From positions 1 to 7,892 of the forward strand of contig DAHZDR010000500.1 in assembly GCA_027403435.1 (NCBI GenBank): a stretch of DNA of 7,892 bases. The letters are read 5' to 3'. The notes under the pieces are model-generated. The model was not told the DNA's origin. It did not search any database and saw only the letters and a program-made list of their open reading frames with translations. This document shows positions 1 through 6,265 of this stretch, in pieces (the stretch's first letter is position 1; every line of letters starts with the position of its first letter). Origin of the DNA: Deltaproteobacteria bacterium (GTDB taxonomy: Bacteria; Desulfobacterota; Binatia; Binatales; Binataceae). The translations under genes and the position numbers were made by a program.

Positions 1-287
1 CGGCGGCCGGTACGGCGCTCGGCCTGATGATCGGCAAGCCGATCGGCGTAATCGGCGCGACCGCGCTCGCCGTATGGACGGGAGTCGGCGCGTTGCCGCG
101 CGGGATGACGTGGCGAACGCTGGTGGGCCTCGGGATGCTGGCGGGAATCGGCTTTACGATGTCGCTGTTTATTGCGAAGCTCGCGTTTGGCGATCGGAGC
201 GATTTGATCGACGAGGCGAAGCTGGCGATTCTTGCGGCGTCAACGGTGTCGGCGATCGCCGGCGCGCTGGTGCTGCGCCGCGGCTGA
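1..287 (+). CDS. nhaA: Na+/H+ antiporter NhaA, C-terminal fragment (5' end outside window)
   Basis: This is the last 94 residues of an inner-membrane Na+/H+ antiporter, which exports sodium in exchange for protons and supports pH and salt homeostasis. The reading frame is already open at base 3 and ends with TGA at 285-287. The visible part matches the end of the NhaA family: GKPIGV (Lys codon at 36-38, equivalent by my alignment to E. coli Lys300), then LPRGMTWR, then the highly conserved LAGIGFTMSLFIAKLAF, then a last hydrophobic segment ending in LVLRRG. These correspond to the last three membrane helices. The ATG at 27 is internal, not a start. The gene is convergent with trmL, and a probable terminator overlaps its stop codon. 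Family assignment is very secure; nothing can be said about the N-terminal two thirds. Confidence 0.95.
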   Translation, partial: AAGTALGLMIGKPIGVIGATALAVWTGVGALPRGMTWRTLVGLGMLAGIGFTMSLFIAKLAFGDRSDLIDEAKLAILAASTVSAIAGALVLRRG

Positions 288-295
288 TTTTTTTT
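272..295 (+). terminator. Probable intrinsic terminator of nhaA
   Basis: A 5-bp stem (272-276 with 280-284, including one G-T wobble, 3-base loop) lies over the nhaA stop codon. It is followed after TGA by eight consecutive T (288-295), a striking run in such GC-rich DNA. An alternative 6-bp stem (260-265 with 275-280) overlaps it. The position between convergent genes fits. The stem is short and the T-run starts three bases after it, so the call is moderate. Confidence 0.45.
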
Positions 296-343
296 GATGT
301 TTCCCCAATTATTGCGGCTGAGCGGAGCGCCACGCGGCGGCGA

Positions 344-838
344 TTAGCGATCGTCGAGCAGGGCGGAGCGGCGCAGCGCCTCGTAGAGCACGATCGAAAC
401 CGCGTTGGCCAGATTGAGGCTGCGCACGCCCGGCTCGAAAATTGGGATGCGATAGGTCGCTGCCGTCCGCGGCGCCAGAAATTCCGCGCCAAGGCCTTTG
501 GTTTCGCTGCCGAAGACCAGGGAATCGCCCGGCTGGTAGTCCGCCGCCAGATAGTTCCTGGGCGCGCGCGCCGAAAAATAGTGGAAGTTGCTTGAACGCA
601 AGGTTTGATGGATTTCGTCGAATTCCCGCCAATCGCGGTAAACGCGCAAATCGACGTAGGGCCAGTAATCGAGGCCGGCGCGCTTCAAATAACGATCTTC
701 GAGCGAAAAACCCAGCGGTCCGACCAGATGGAGCCGCGCTTTCGTCGCCGCCGCGAGCCGGCCGATCGAGCCGGAATTCTGCGGAATTTCCGGCCGCACC
801 AGCACGATATGAAAGGGCGCAATCGCGGGCGCGTCCAC
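344..838 (-). CDS. trmL: tRNA (cytidine/uridine(34)-2'-O)-methyltransferase TrmL
   Basis: A SPOUT-superfamily methyltransferase that uses S-adenosylmethionine to 2'-O-methylate the wobble nucleotide of certain leucine tRNAs (established for E. coli TrmL/YibK). It has 164 residues, against 157 in E. coli. Visible motifs: IVLVRPEIPQNSGSIGR at about 11-27 (family usually NxGNIxR, here Ser in place of the second Asn), FGSETKGLG at 109-117, and the C-terminal trefoil-knot segment SLNLANAVSIVLYEALR at 140-156. The start is GTG at 838, one base after the TGA of the upstream DUF1285-like gene, so translation is probably coupled. No strong ribosome binding site is visible. The stop is TAA at 344-346. 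It is the last gene of the dtd-DUF1285-trmL cluster. The YibK-type subgroup is clear; the exact tRNA substrate in this organism is inferred. Confidence 0.93.
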   Translation of the reverse strand: MDAPAIAPFHIVLVRPEIPQNSGSIGRLAAATKARLHLVGPLGFSLEDRYLKRAGLDYWPYVDLRVYRDWREFDEIHQTLRSSNFHYFSARAPRNYLAADYQPGDSLVFGSETKGLGAEFLAPRTAATYRIPIFEPGVRSLNLANAVSIVLYEALRRSALLDDR

Positions 839-839
839 G

Positions 840-1331
840 TCAGTTCGCGCCGTCCGGGTCCGCGCCGCCGGCGCGGCGAAGCGGGTAGCGCCGGTCGCCG
901 ATCGCGATCGCGAAGCTTTGGCCGTCCGCCGCGGCGACGAACCGATCGGCCAGATGATAGTAGGCGGAGCGCAGGAAGCGCGCGCGGAACTGTCCGTCCT
1001 TGACCGCGCAATAAAGGACGTTGTCGGCGCCGACTGCGAGCGTCGCCGGATCGAGCGGCTCGCGCGTCTCGTCGTTGATAACCACGGTCAGGCCGTCGTC
1101 CGGCGCGTCTTCCACGGTGACCACGACGTAGGGCGTATCCTCGACCGTGACCGGCGCGCGTTCCTCGGCGACTTGCAGATAGTAGCCGCCGTCGGGATCG
1201 CGCTTGAGGCCGCGGCTGAAGAGCAGCGCGATCCGGGGATTTTCAATCCGCTCGTCGTCGCTATACCAATGGCCGTCGCGCCGGAATGAAATTTTGCCCG
1301 ATTCGACGGCGTAAAAACCTGCCCGCGCCAT
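840..1331 (-). CDS. DUF1285-like protein of unknown function
   Basis: A 163-residue, probably cytoplasmic protein with no signal peptide or membrane segment. I recognise the general pattern of the DUF1285 family: an N-terminal ISFRRDGHWYSDDERIENPR (about 14-33), then LLFSRGLKRDPDGGYYLQV, then VEDTPYVVVTVEDA (63-76), and later DNVLYCAVKDGQFRARFLR (about 103-121) followed by SAYYHLADRF. The biochemical function of the family is not known to me, and I assign none. The ATG at 1331 is preceded by AAGGAA about 12 bases upstream, a somewhat distant Shine-Dalgarno. The gene lies 37 bp downstream of dtd and one base upstream of the trmL start, so it is probably co-transcribed with two tRNA-acting enzymes. 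Family membership is by remembered pattern only; the boundary with related families is uncertain. Confidence 0.75.
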   Translation of the reverse strand: MARAGFYAVESGKISFRRDGHWYSDDERIENPRIALLFSRGLKRDPDGGYYLQVAEERAPVTVEDTPYVVVTVEDAPDDGLTVVINDETREPLDPATLAVGADNVLYCAVKDGQFRARFLRSAYYHLADRFVAAADGQSFAIAIGDRRYPLRRAGGADPDGAN

Positions 1332-1368
1332 GATTGCCGCAATTCCTTTGAAAATAGCCGCGCGCCGC

Positions 1369-1815
1369 TTAACGGCGGTCCCGGCTGTCGAGAATAATCG
1401 TGACCGGGCCGTCGTTGGTCAGCGTCAATTCCATCTGGGCGCCGAATTCGCCCGTTTCCACGGTAACATCGCGGGCGCGCAGGCGCGAGATAAAGCATGC
1501 GTAAAGCTGGCGCGCCGGCGCGGGCGCCGCGGCCGCGACGAACGAAGGCCGGCGCTGGCTGATGTCGGCGTAAAGCGTGAATTGCGAGACCACCAGCGCC
1601 GCGCCGCCGGCGGCGGCCAGCGCGAGATTCATTTTACCGGCGGCGTCGGCGAACACCCGCATTCCGGCGATCCGGTCCGCCAGATAGTCGGCGTCGGCCT
1701 CCGTATCGCCATGCGTAACGCCGAGCAGGACGGCGAAGCCGCGGCCGATTGTGCCGGTCGCGCGGCCGCCGACGCGGACTTCGGCGCAACTGACACGTTG
1801 AACAATGGCGCGCAT
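1369..1815 (-). CDS. dtd: D-aminoacyl-tRNA deacylase Dtd
   Basis: This enzyme hydrolyses D-amino acids, and mischarged glycine on tRNA-Ala, from tRNA, acting as a chirality proofreader in the cytoplasm. The 148-residue length is typical of bacterial DTD. Both signature motifs are intact: SQFTL at 77-81, and NDGPVT at 134-139, which contains the Gly-cisPro pair inserted into the partner's active site in the dimer. The start is ATG at 1815, chosen because the family begins MRAIVQRVSxA. The frame stays open upstream to 1953, but that extension has no family resemblance and would run into lgt. No convincing Shine-Dalgarno is visible. It is the first gene of the minus-strand cluster and divergent from lgt. 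The assignment is very secure. Confidence 0.96.
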   Translation of the reverse strand: MRAIVQRVSCAEVRVGGRATGTIGRGFAVLLGVTHGDTEADADYLADRIAGMRVFADAAGKMNLALAAAGGAALVVSQFTLYADISQRRPSFVAAAAPAPARQLYACFISRLRARDVTVETGEFGAQMELTLTNDGPVTIILDSRDRR

Positions 1816-1918
1816 TGGGGCGTCAAAATGCTTTAGGACAGTGGCCGGTGCGGCGCAACCCGCGCGTCGCGGACGATGGTGTCGCGCGCCGCGCAACCGT
1901 ACTATACTTGGGACGACA
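1816..1918. promoter_or_regulatory. Divergent dtd/lgt intergenic region with candidate promoter for lgt
   Basis: This 103-bp stretch separates two divergent genes and should hold promoters for both. On the + strand TATACT at 1903-1908 matches five of six positions of the sigma70 -10 consensus. No good -35 is seen 16-18 bp upstream. A start about 7 bp downstream of this element would leave only a few bases before the lgt ATG at 1919. On the - strand TTGCGC and TAAAGC occur 17 bp apart upstream of dtd, a poor match. CGCGCG at 1861-1866 can pair with 1883-1888, which may be chance in GC-rich DNA. Confidence 0.35.
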
Positions 1919-2752
1919 ATGATTCCGATCCTGCTGCATCTGGGGCCGATCACGATTTACAGCTACGGCCTGATGATGGCGCTCGGCTTTATCAGCGCCG
2001 ATCTGTTGCTGACCAGCGAATGCCGGCGGCGCGGCATCAACCCGGATTTGGCCAATGCGACGGTGGTCTGGGGCGCGATCGGCGGAATCGCGGGCTCGCG
2101 GATTTACGACGTAATCGACAATTGGCCGCTTTATCGGGCGAATCCGTGGTCAATCGTTTTTTCGGGCGCGGGCTTCGTCTGGTACGGCGGCTTTATCGGC
2201 GGCGTGATTGCGACCGCGATTATCGCGCGCCGCTATCGGGTCGGAATCGTCAAACTCTTCGACATGTGCTCGCCCGCGCTGGTGCTGGGCCAGGCGTTCG
2301 GCCGGATCGGCTGCCTGCTGTCGGGCGACGGCGACTGGGGCTTGCCCTCGAAGCTGCCGTGGGCGATGGCCTATCCGCGGGCGATCGTCGGCTGGAACGC
2401 AAGCACCGTGCTCAGGCTTGACGCCGGCGGCAATCTGGTTTCAGGCTATTTTCCGGGCGTCAGGGTGCATCCGACGCCGATTTACGAGGCCATCTTGTAC
2501 GTTGGGGTCTTCGCTCTGTTATGGTCGATGCGGCGTAAGGCGCCGGAGGGCCGTCTGCTGGCGTGCTACCTGATGCTGGCGGGATTGGCGCGTTTCATGG
2601 TCGAATTCCTGAGGATTAATCCGCGCGTGATGTGGGGGCTCAGCGAAGCGCAATTGATTTCGCTGGCGATGATGGCGGCGGGAACCGTGATCTGGCTGGC
2701 GACGGCGGCGCGTCCGGCCGCGGTCGAGACGCGCGCGACGCTGAGGGCCTGA
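1919..2752 (+). CDS. lgt: Prolipoprotein diacylglyceryl transferase (Lgt family, divergent signature)
   Basis: An inner-membrane enzyme that transfers diacylglycerol from phosphatidylglycerol to the lipobox cysteine of prolipoproteins, the first step of lipoprotein maturation. It has 277 residues and several hydrophobic segments. The start MIPILLHLGPITIYSYGLMM is typical of Lgt and fixes ATG 1919 over the longer open frame from 1805; no Shine-Dalgarno is obvious. Conserved parts: YSYGLMMALG (15-24), WYGGFIGG (88-95), GRIGCLLSGDGDWG (128-141), HPTPIYE (184-190) and RFMVEFLR (225-232). By my alignment to E. coli, Arg143 is kept (R129) and the RFxxEFxR segment near Arg239 is kept. His103 is Tyr89, Asn146 is Cys132 and Glu151 is Asp137. 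Such signatures seem to recur in some lineages, so it is likely a functional variant, but diacylglyceryl transfer is inferred. The downstream thioredoxin gene starts three bases after the stop. Confidence 0.9.
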   Translation: MIPILLHLGPITIYSYGLMMALGFISADLLLTSECRRRGINPDLANATVVWGAIGGIAGSRIYDVIDNWPLYRANPWSIVFSGAGFVWYGGFIGGVIATAIIARRYRVGIVKLFDMCSPALVLGQAFGRIGCLLSGDGDWGLPSKLPWAMAYPRAIVGWNASTVLRLDAGGNLVSGYFPGVRVHPTPIYEAILYVGVFALLWSMRRKAPEGRLLACYLMLAGLARFMVEFLRINPRVMWGLSEAQLISLAMMAAGTVIWLATAARPAAVETRATLRA

Positions 2753-2755
2753 GCG

Positions 2756-3352
2756 ATGGAGCGCGACGCGAAAATCCTCTCGCTGATTGCGGCCGCGACG
2801 CTGCTGGCGGCGGTGGTGTTGATCGCGGCGATGAATTTCGGCGGGACCGGCCAAGGCGCGGCGGTCAACGCGCCGGTGACGATCCAGCGGCCCGACGTGA
2901 ACGGCGAGGTCGCGGCCGGCAAGCTGGCGGCGAATTTCACGCTGAGCGGCCTCGACGGCCGCGCCGTGACGCTCTCCAGCCTGCGCGGCAAAGTGGTGTT
3001 CCTGAATATCTGGGCGACCTGGTGCGGGCCGTGCCGCGAAGAGATGCCGTCGATTCAGAAACTTTACGAAAAGCTGCGCGGCGACCCCAGCTTCGTGATT
3101 CTGGCGGTGAGCCAGGACGCCGAAGGGCGGGCGGCGGTGGCCCCGTTCATGGCCAAACACGGCTTCAAGTTCCCGGTTCTGCTCGATCCCAAAAACCAGG
3201 TGGGCGACGCTTACGGCGTGAGCGGAATTCCCGAGACTTTTATTATTGACCAGCGGGGCCGGATCGTGGCGCATCATCTTGGCCCCTACAACTGGGCGAA
3301 TCCGGAAATTCAGGAGGCGATCGAGGAACTGGTCAAGGCGAAAAACGGATAG
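2756..3352 (+). CDS. Membrane-anchored TlpA/ResA-like thiol-disulfide oxidoreductase
   Basis: A 198-residue thioredoxin-fold protein, probably held in the inner membrane by one N-terminal helix (about 8-26) with its catalytic domain in the periplasm. The domain (about 55-195) opens with the AhpC/TSA-Redoxin-like pattern ANFTLSGLDGRAVTLSSLRG. It contains the active site WCGPC at 89-93, followed by REEMP, and the cis-proline loop GIPETF (Pro159). Family members reduce apocytochrome c haem-binding cysteines or other envelope disulfides; the specific partner cannot be read from this window, which holds no cytochrome-maturation genes. GAGGG at 2743-2747, 8 bases before the ATG, is a good ribosome binding site inside the lgt 3' end. 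It is probably translated from the lgt transcript. The subfamily (TlpA, ResA or CcmG-like) is not resolved. Confidence 0.92.
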   Translation: MERDAKILSLIAAATLLAAVVLIAAMNFGGTGQGAAVNAPVTIQRPDVNGEVAAGKLAANFTLSGLDGRAVTLSSLRGKVVFLNIWATWCGPCREEMPSIQKLYEKLRGDPSFVILAVSQDAEGRAAVAPFMAKHGFKFPVLLDPKNQVGDAYGVSGIPETFIIDQRGRIVAHHLGPYNWANPEIQEAIEELVKAKNG

Positions 3353-3355
3353 CTT

Positions 3356-3387
3356 GCCGGCCGCGCGCCGCCGGGCGCCGGGCCGGC
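3356..3387 (+). other. GC-rich inverted repeat between the TlpA-like gene and ctpA
   Basis: GCCGGCC at 3356-3362 pairs perfectly with GGCCGGC at 3381-3387. Inside it GCGCC (3365-3369) pairs with GGCGC (3374-3378) around a 4-base loop, giving a hairpin of 7 + 5 bp with a small internal loop. It begins three bases after the stop of the TlpA-like gene. There is no T-run after it, so it is not a classical intrinsic terminator. It could attenuate, protect a 3' end, or be chance in very GC-rich DNA. Confidence 0.35.
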
Positions 3388-3425
3388 CTCGCATACTCGC
3401 ATAAATGAATCAGGGCGGTCTTCGG

Positions 3426-4853
3426 ATGTCATCAAACAAACGCAATCGGGTGATAGTGGCGCTGTTGATCGCGCTGGGCGTGTGCGTGTTCGTGATCGGC
3501 GATTTGGCCGTCGAGCGCGCGCAGGCGCTGCCCGACGACACCTACAAGGAACTGCAGACCTTCGCCAACGTGCTGGCAATCGTGCAGAAAAACTACGTCG
3601 AGCCGGTTTCGACCAAGCAGCTAATCAACGGCGCGATCACCGGGATGCTGGCGTCGCTGGATCCGCATAGCGCCTATCTGACGCCGGACCTGTATCGCGA
3701 TCTGGAAGTCGAAACCCGCGGCAGCTTCGGCGGCCTCGGCATCGAAATCACGATCAAAAACGACATGCTGACGGTGGTCTCGCCGATCGAGGGCACGCCG
3801 GCGTACAAGGCCGGCATCAAGTCGGGCGATCAGATTATCAAGATCGACAACGATTTCACCAAAGGCATGACCCTGACCGAGGCGGTCAAGCGGATGCGCG
3901 GGCCGAAGGGCAGCAAAATCCGTCTGACCATTCATCGCGCGGGCATCCCCGACCTCTTTATCGTGACCGTCGTCCGCGACGTTATCCGGATCGATTCGGT
4001 CAAGGCCAAAGAGTTAAAAAACGGCTACGATTATGTGCGGATTACGACTTTCCAGGACGGCACCGACACCGACGTGACCAAGGCGCTCGATAAGTTCCGC
4101 AAGGCGGGCCACGGTCAGATTAAGGGCCTGGTGCTGGACCTGCGCGACAATCCGGGCGGCTTGCTGAACCAGGCGGTGGCGATCGGCAACGATTTCCTCG
4201 ACGGCGGGCTGGTGGTTTACACCCAGGGCCGCACCGCGAGCCAGCAACAGAAATTCTTCGCGCGGAAGAAGAAGCATTTCCAGGACTATCCGATGGTGGT
4301 GCTGGTCAACGGCGGCAGCGCCAGCGCCAGCGAAATCGTGGCCGGCGCGCTGCAGGACCAGCGCCGCGCCATCATCGAGGGCACGCAGACCTTCGGCAAA
4401 GGCTCCGTGCAGACGATTCTGCCGCTGGATGACGACACCGCGCTGCGGCTCACCACGGCGCGCTATTACACGCCCAACGGCCGTTCGATTCAGGCGGTGG
4501 GAATCACGCCGGACGTGGTGGTGGAACCGCCGCGGCCGACGCTCGCGTCGATCGAGAAGTCGGGCGCGAAGATCGATCAGGACGAGGAAATTCACGAACG
4601 CGACCTGCTGCATCATTTCAAGAATGGCCAGGGCAAGCCCACAGCGGCGGTTCCCGGCAGCGGCGCGAGCCAGACCAGCCATCCGGCCGCGCCGGCCGGC
4701 GCGCCCGCGTCCGCGGCGGCGCCCAAGCCGGAAAAAGACGTTCAGCTCGAAAAGGCGCTCAGTATCCTGGAGCATTGGGGCAAGTACAAAACCGACCTCG
4801 CGCGCAATGACGCGCCGCCGGCCGCCGCGGGCGCGGCGGCGGCGAATCCCTAG
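3426..4853 (+). CDS. ctpA: Carboxy-terminal processing protease (S41A peptidase, CtpA family)
   Basis: A periplasmic serine protease that trims or degrades envelope proteins from their C-termini. From ATG 3426 it has 475 residues. In order: an N-terminal signal or anchor (about 6-25), a tail-specific protease N-terminal part with LDPHSAYLTP, a PDZ domain (about 95-175) and the S41 catalytic core. The Ser-Lys dyad is visible: NGGSASASE (Ser300) and FGKGSVQ (Lys325, with Gln329), with the 25-residue spacing seen in D1-processing protease. After about residue 370 comes an acidic stretch, then an Ala/Pro-rich tail, then a short predicted helix (VQLEKALSILEHWGKY) and another Ala-rich end. ATG 3405, in the same frame, would add seven residues; I prefer 3426 because AGGGCGG lies 7-10 bases upstream, whereas 3405 has no Shine-Dalgarno unless it is leaderless. 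xseA follows directly. Confidence 0.95.
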   Translation: MSSNKRNRVIVALLIALGVCVFVIGDLAVERAQALPDDTYKELQTFANVLAIVQKNYVEPVSTKQLINGAITGMLASLDPHSAYLTPDLYRDLEVETRGSFGGLGIEITIKNDMLTVVSPIEGTPAYKAGIKSGDQIIKIDNDFTKGMTLTEAVKRMRGPKGSKIRLTIHRAGIPDLFIVTVVRDVIRIDSVKAKELKNGYDYVRITTFQDGTDTDVTKALDKFRKAGHGQIKGLVLDLRDNPGGLLNQAVAIGNDFLDGGLVVYTQGRTASQQQKFFARKKKHFQDYPMVVLVNGGSASASEIVAGALQDQRRAIIEGTQTFGKGSVQTILPLDDDTALRLTTARYYTPNGRSIQAVGITPDVVVEPPRPTLASIEKSGAKIDQDEEIHERDLLHHFKNGQGKPTAAVPGSGASQTSHPAAPAGAPASAAAPKPEKDVQLEKALSILEHWGKYKTDLARNDAPPAAAGAAAANP

Positions 4854-4856
4854 CGC

Positions 4857-6257
4857 GTGAAGCGCACGCGCAGCCGGGCCGGCGCGGCCGCGCCCGGCGC
4901 CGCCCAGGCGATGGCCGGACAGCTCGAGTTGTCGATCGCGCGCGCGGCGCTGACCGTCTCCCAACTGGTGCGGATGGCGCGCGCGGCGCTGGAGGCGAAT
5001 CTCGGCCAATACTGGGTCGCCGGCGAAGTTTCCAACGTGCATCTGGCCGGTTCGGGCCATTGTTATTTCACGCTCAAGGACGCGCACTGCGCGATTCGGG
5101 TCGTGATGTTCCAGGCGGCGTACCGCCGCGTGCGCTTCCGCCTCGAGCAGGGCATGGAGGTGCTGGTGAGCGGGCGCGTCAGCCTGTACGAGGCGCGCGG
5201 CGACCTGCAATTCTATGCGGAGGAATTAGCGCCGCGCGGCGCCGGGGCCCTGCAAATCGCCTTCGAGCAGCTTAAGCTGCGGCTCGCCGGCGAGGGATTG
5301 TTCGACGCGGCGCGCAAGCGCGAATTGCCGTATCTGCCGCGCGTGGTCGGAGTGGTGACGGCGCGCTCCGGGGCCGGCCTGAGGGACATTTTAAGAATTC
5401 TGTTCGACCGTTTTCCGAATCTGCAAGTGATCGTGCGGCCGGCCCTGGTGCAGGGCGCGGCGGCGGCCGGTGAAATCGCGGCGGCGATCGACGATCTCAA
5501 CGCGGACGGCCGCGCCGAGACGATTATCGTCGGGCGCGGCGGCGGGTCGCTCGAGGATTTGTGGGCGTTCAACGAGGAAAGCGTCGCCCGCGCGATTTTC
5601 CGTTCGCGGATTCCGATCGTTTCCGCCGTCGGGCACGAAATCGATTTTACGATCGCCGATTTCGTCGCCGACCGGCGCGCGCCCACGCCCACGGCGGCGG
5701 CGCAGATGGTCGTGCCGGAAAAGGCCGCCTTGCGCCGCCAGATCGATGAAGCGCGCACGCGCCTGCGGCAGGCCGCGACGGCCGGGATCGAACGCTATCG
5801 GAACGAAATCGGCCATCTGCGGGCGCGCATCCGCGATCCGCGGATGACGATTCGGCAGACGCGTCAGCGCGCCGACGACCTGGCGGCGGCGCTGGACGCG
5901 GCGATCGCGGGACGGCTGATGGCGGCGCGCGCGCGGCTGGCGGAGCTGCGCGCGGGGATGCGCAGTCCGGCGCCGCTGGTCCGCGAACGGCGCCTGAACG
6001 CCAACCGTATGGCCGAGCGGTTCGCGAGATCGATCGCGGCCGCGCTGGAGACGGCGCGCGTCCGGCTGGGCGGCGCCGCCCGCCGGCTCGACGACGTGTC
6101 GCCGCTGCGCGTGCTCGAACGCGGCTACGCGGTGGTCAGACACGCCGCGACCGGGCGCCCTTTGACGACGGCCGAGGCCGTCGAAATCGGCGACGAATTG
6201 GACGTGCTGCTCTATCGCGGACGCCTGCGCGCCCGTACGATCGCCCGGGAGAACTGA
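4857..6257 (+). CDS. xseA: Exodeoxyribonuclease VII large subunit
   Basis: The catalytic subunit of ExoVII, which degrades single-stranded DNA from both ends to oligonucleotides together with several copies of XseB. It has 466 residues, against 456 in E. coli. The N-terminal OB-fold spans about 32-128 (LTVSQLVRMARAAL, then GEVSN, then SGHCYFTLKD). The nuclease domain shows TARSGAGLRDIL (168-179), GRGGGSLEDLWAFNEE (226-241) and HEIDFTIADFVADRRAPTP (260-278). The residues matching E. coli Arg205, His238 and Asp241 are present as Arg227, His260 and Asp263. A long Arg/Ala-rich helical region (about 290-425) follows, as expected for the XseB-binding coiled coil, and then PLRVLERGYAVV. The start is uncertain: GTG 4857, three bases after ctpA, gives an extra Arg/Ala-rich leader; ATG 4911 (MAGQLEL) is the alternative, and neither has a clear ribosome binding site. 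Confidence 0.95.
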   Translation: MKRTRSRAGAAAPGAAQAMAGQLELSIARAALTVSQLVRMARAALEANLGQYWVAGEVSNVHLAGSGHCYFTLKDAHCAIRVVMFQAAYRRVRFRLEQGMEVLVSGRVSLYEARGDLQFYAEELAPRGAGALQIAFEQLKLRLAGEGLFDAARKRELPYLPRVVGVVTARSGAGLRDILRILFDRFPNLQVIVRPALVQGAAAAGEIAAAIDDLNADGRAETIIVGRGGGSLEDLWAFNEESVARAIFRSRIPIVSAVGHEIDFTIADFVADRRAPTPTAAAQMVVPEKAALRRQIDEARTRLRQAATAGIERYRNEIGHLRARIRDPRMTIRQTRQRADDLAAALDAAIAGRLMAARARLAELRAGMRSPAPLVRERRLNANRMAERFARSIAAALETARVRLGGAARRLDDVSPLRVLERGYAVVRHAATGRPLTTAEAVEIGDELDVLLYRGRLRARTIAREN

Positions 6258-6265
6258 GGAAGCCC

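Noticed and set aside
280..321. Eight-base direct repeat GCGGCTGA at 280-287 and 314-321 flanking the T8 tract
   Set aside because: Too short to indicate an insertion target duplication, and no element lies between the copies; probably chance in GC-rich sequence.
252..911. GCGATCGC octamers (for example 252-259 and 904-911) resembling the cyanobacterial HIP1 repeat
   Set aside because: Expected to be frequent in DNA with this composition and codon use; the genes give no cyanobacterial signal, and a genome-wide count would be needed to claim enrichment.
1805..1918. N-terminal extension of the lgt frame upstream to 1805
   Set aside because: The extension overlaps the start of dtd, is Arg-rich and unlike Lgt, whereas ATG 1919 gives the canonical Lgt N-terminus.
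1816..1953. N-terminal extension of the dtd frame to 1953
   Set aside because: It would overlap lgt and precedes the canonical Dtd start MRAIVQR; no family member I know carries such a leader.
2519..3394. Minus-strand open frame (291 codons) opposite lgt and the TlpA-like gene
   Set aside because: Shadow of two confident plus-strand genes; low-complexity His/Arg-rich translation without recognisable domains.
4014..5210. Long minus-strand open frame (398 codons) across ctpA and xseA
   Set aside because: It is antisense to two well-identified genes, rich in Arg/Ala/His as expected for a reverse-frame shadow in GC-rich DNA, and resembles no family I recognise.
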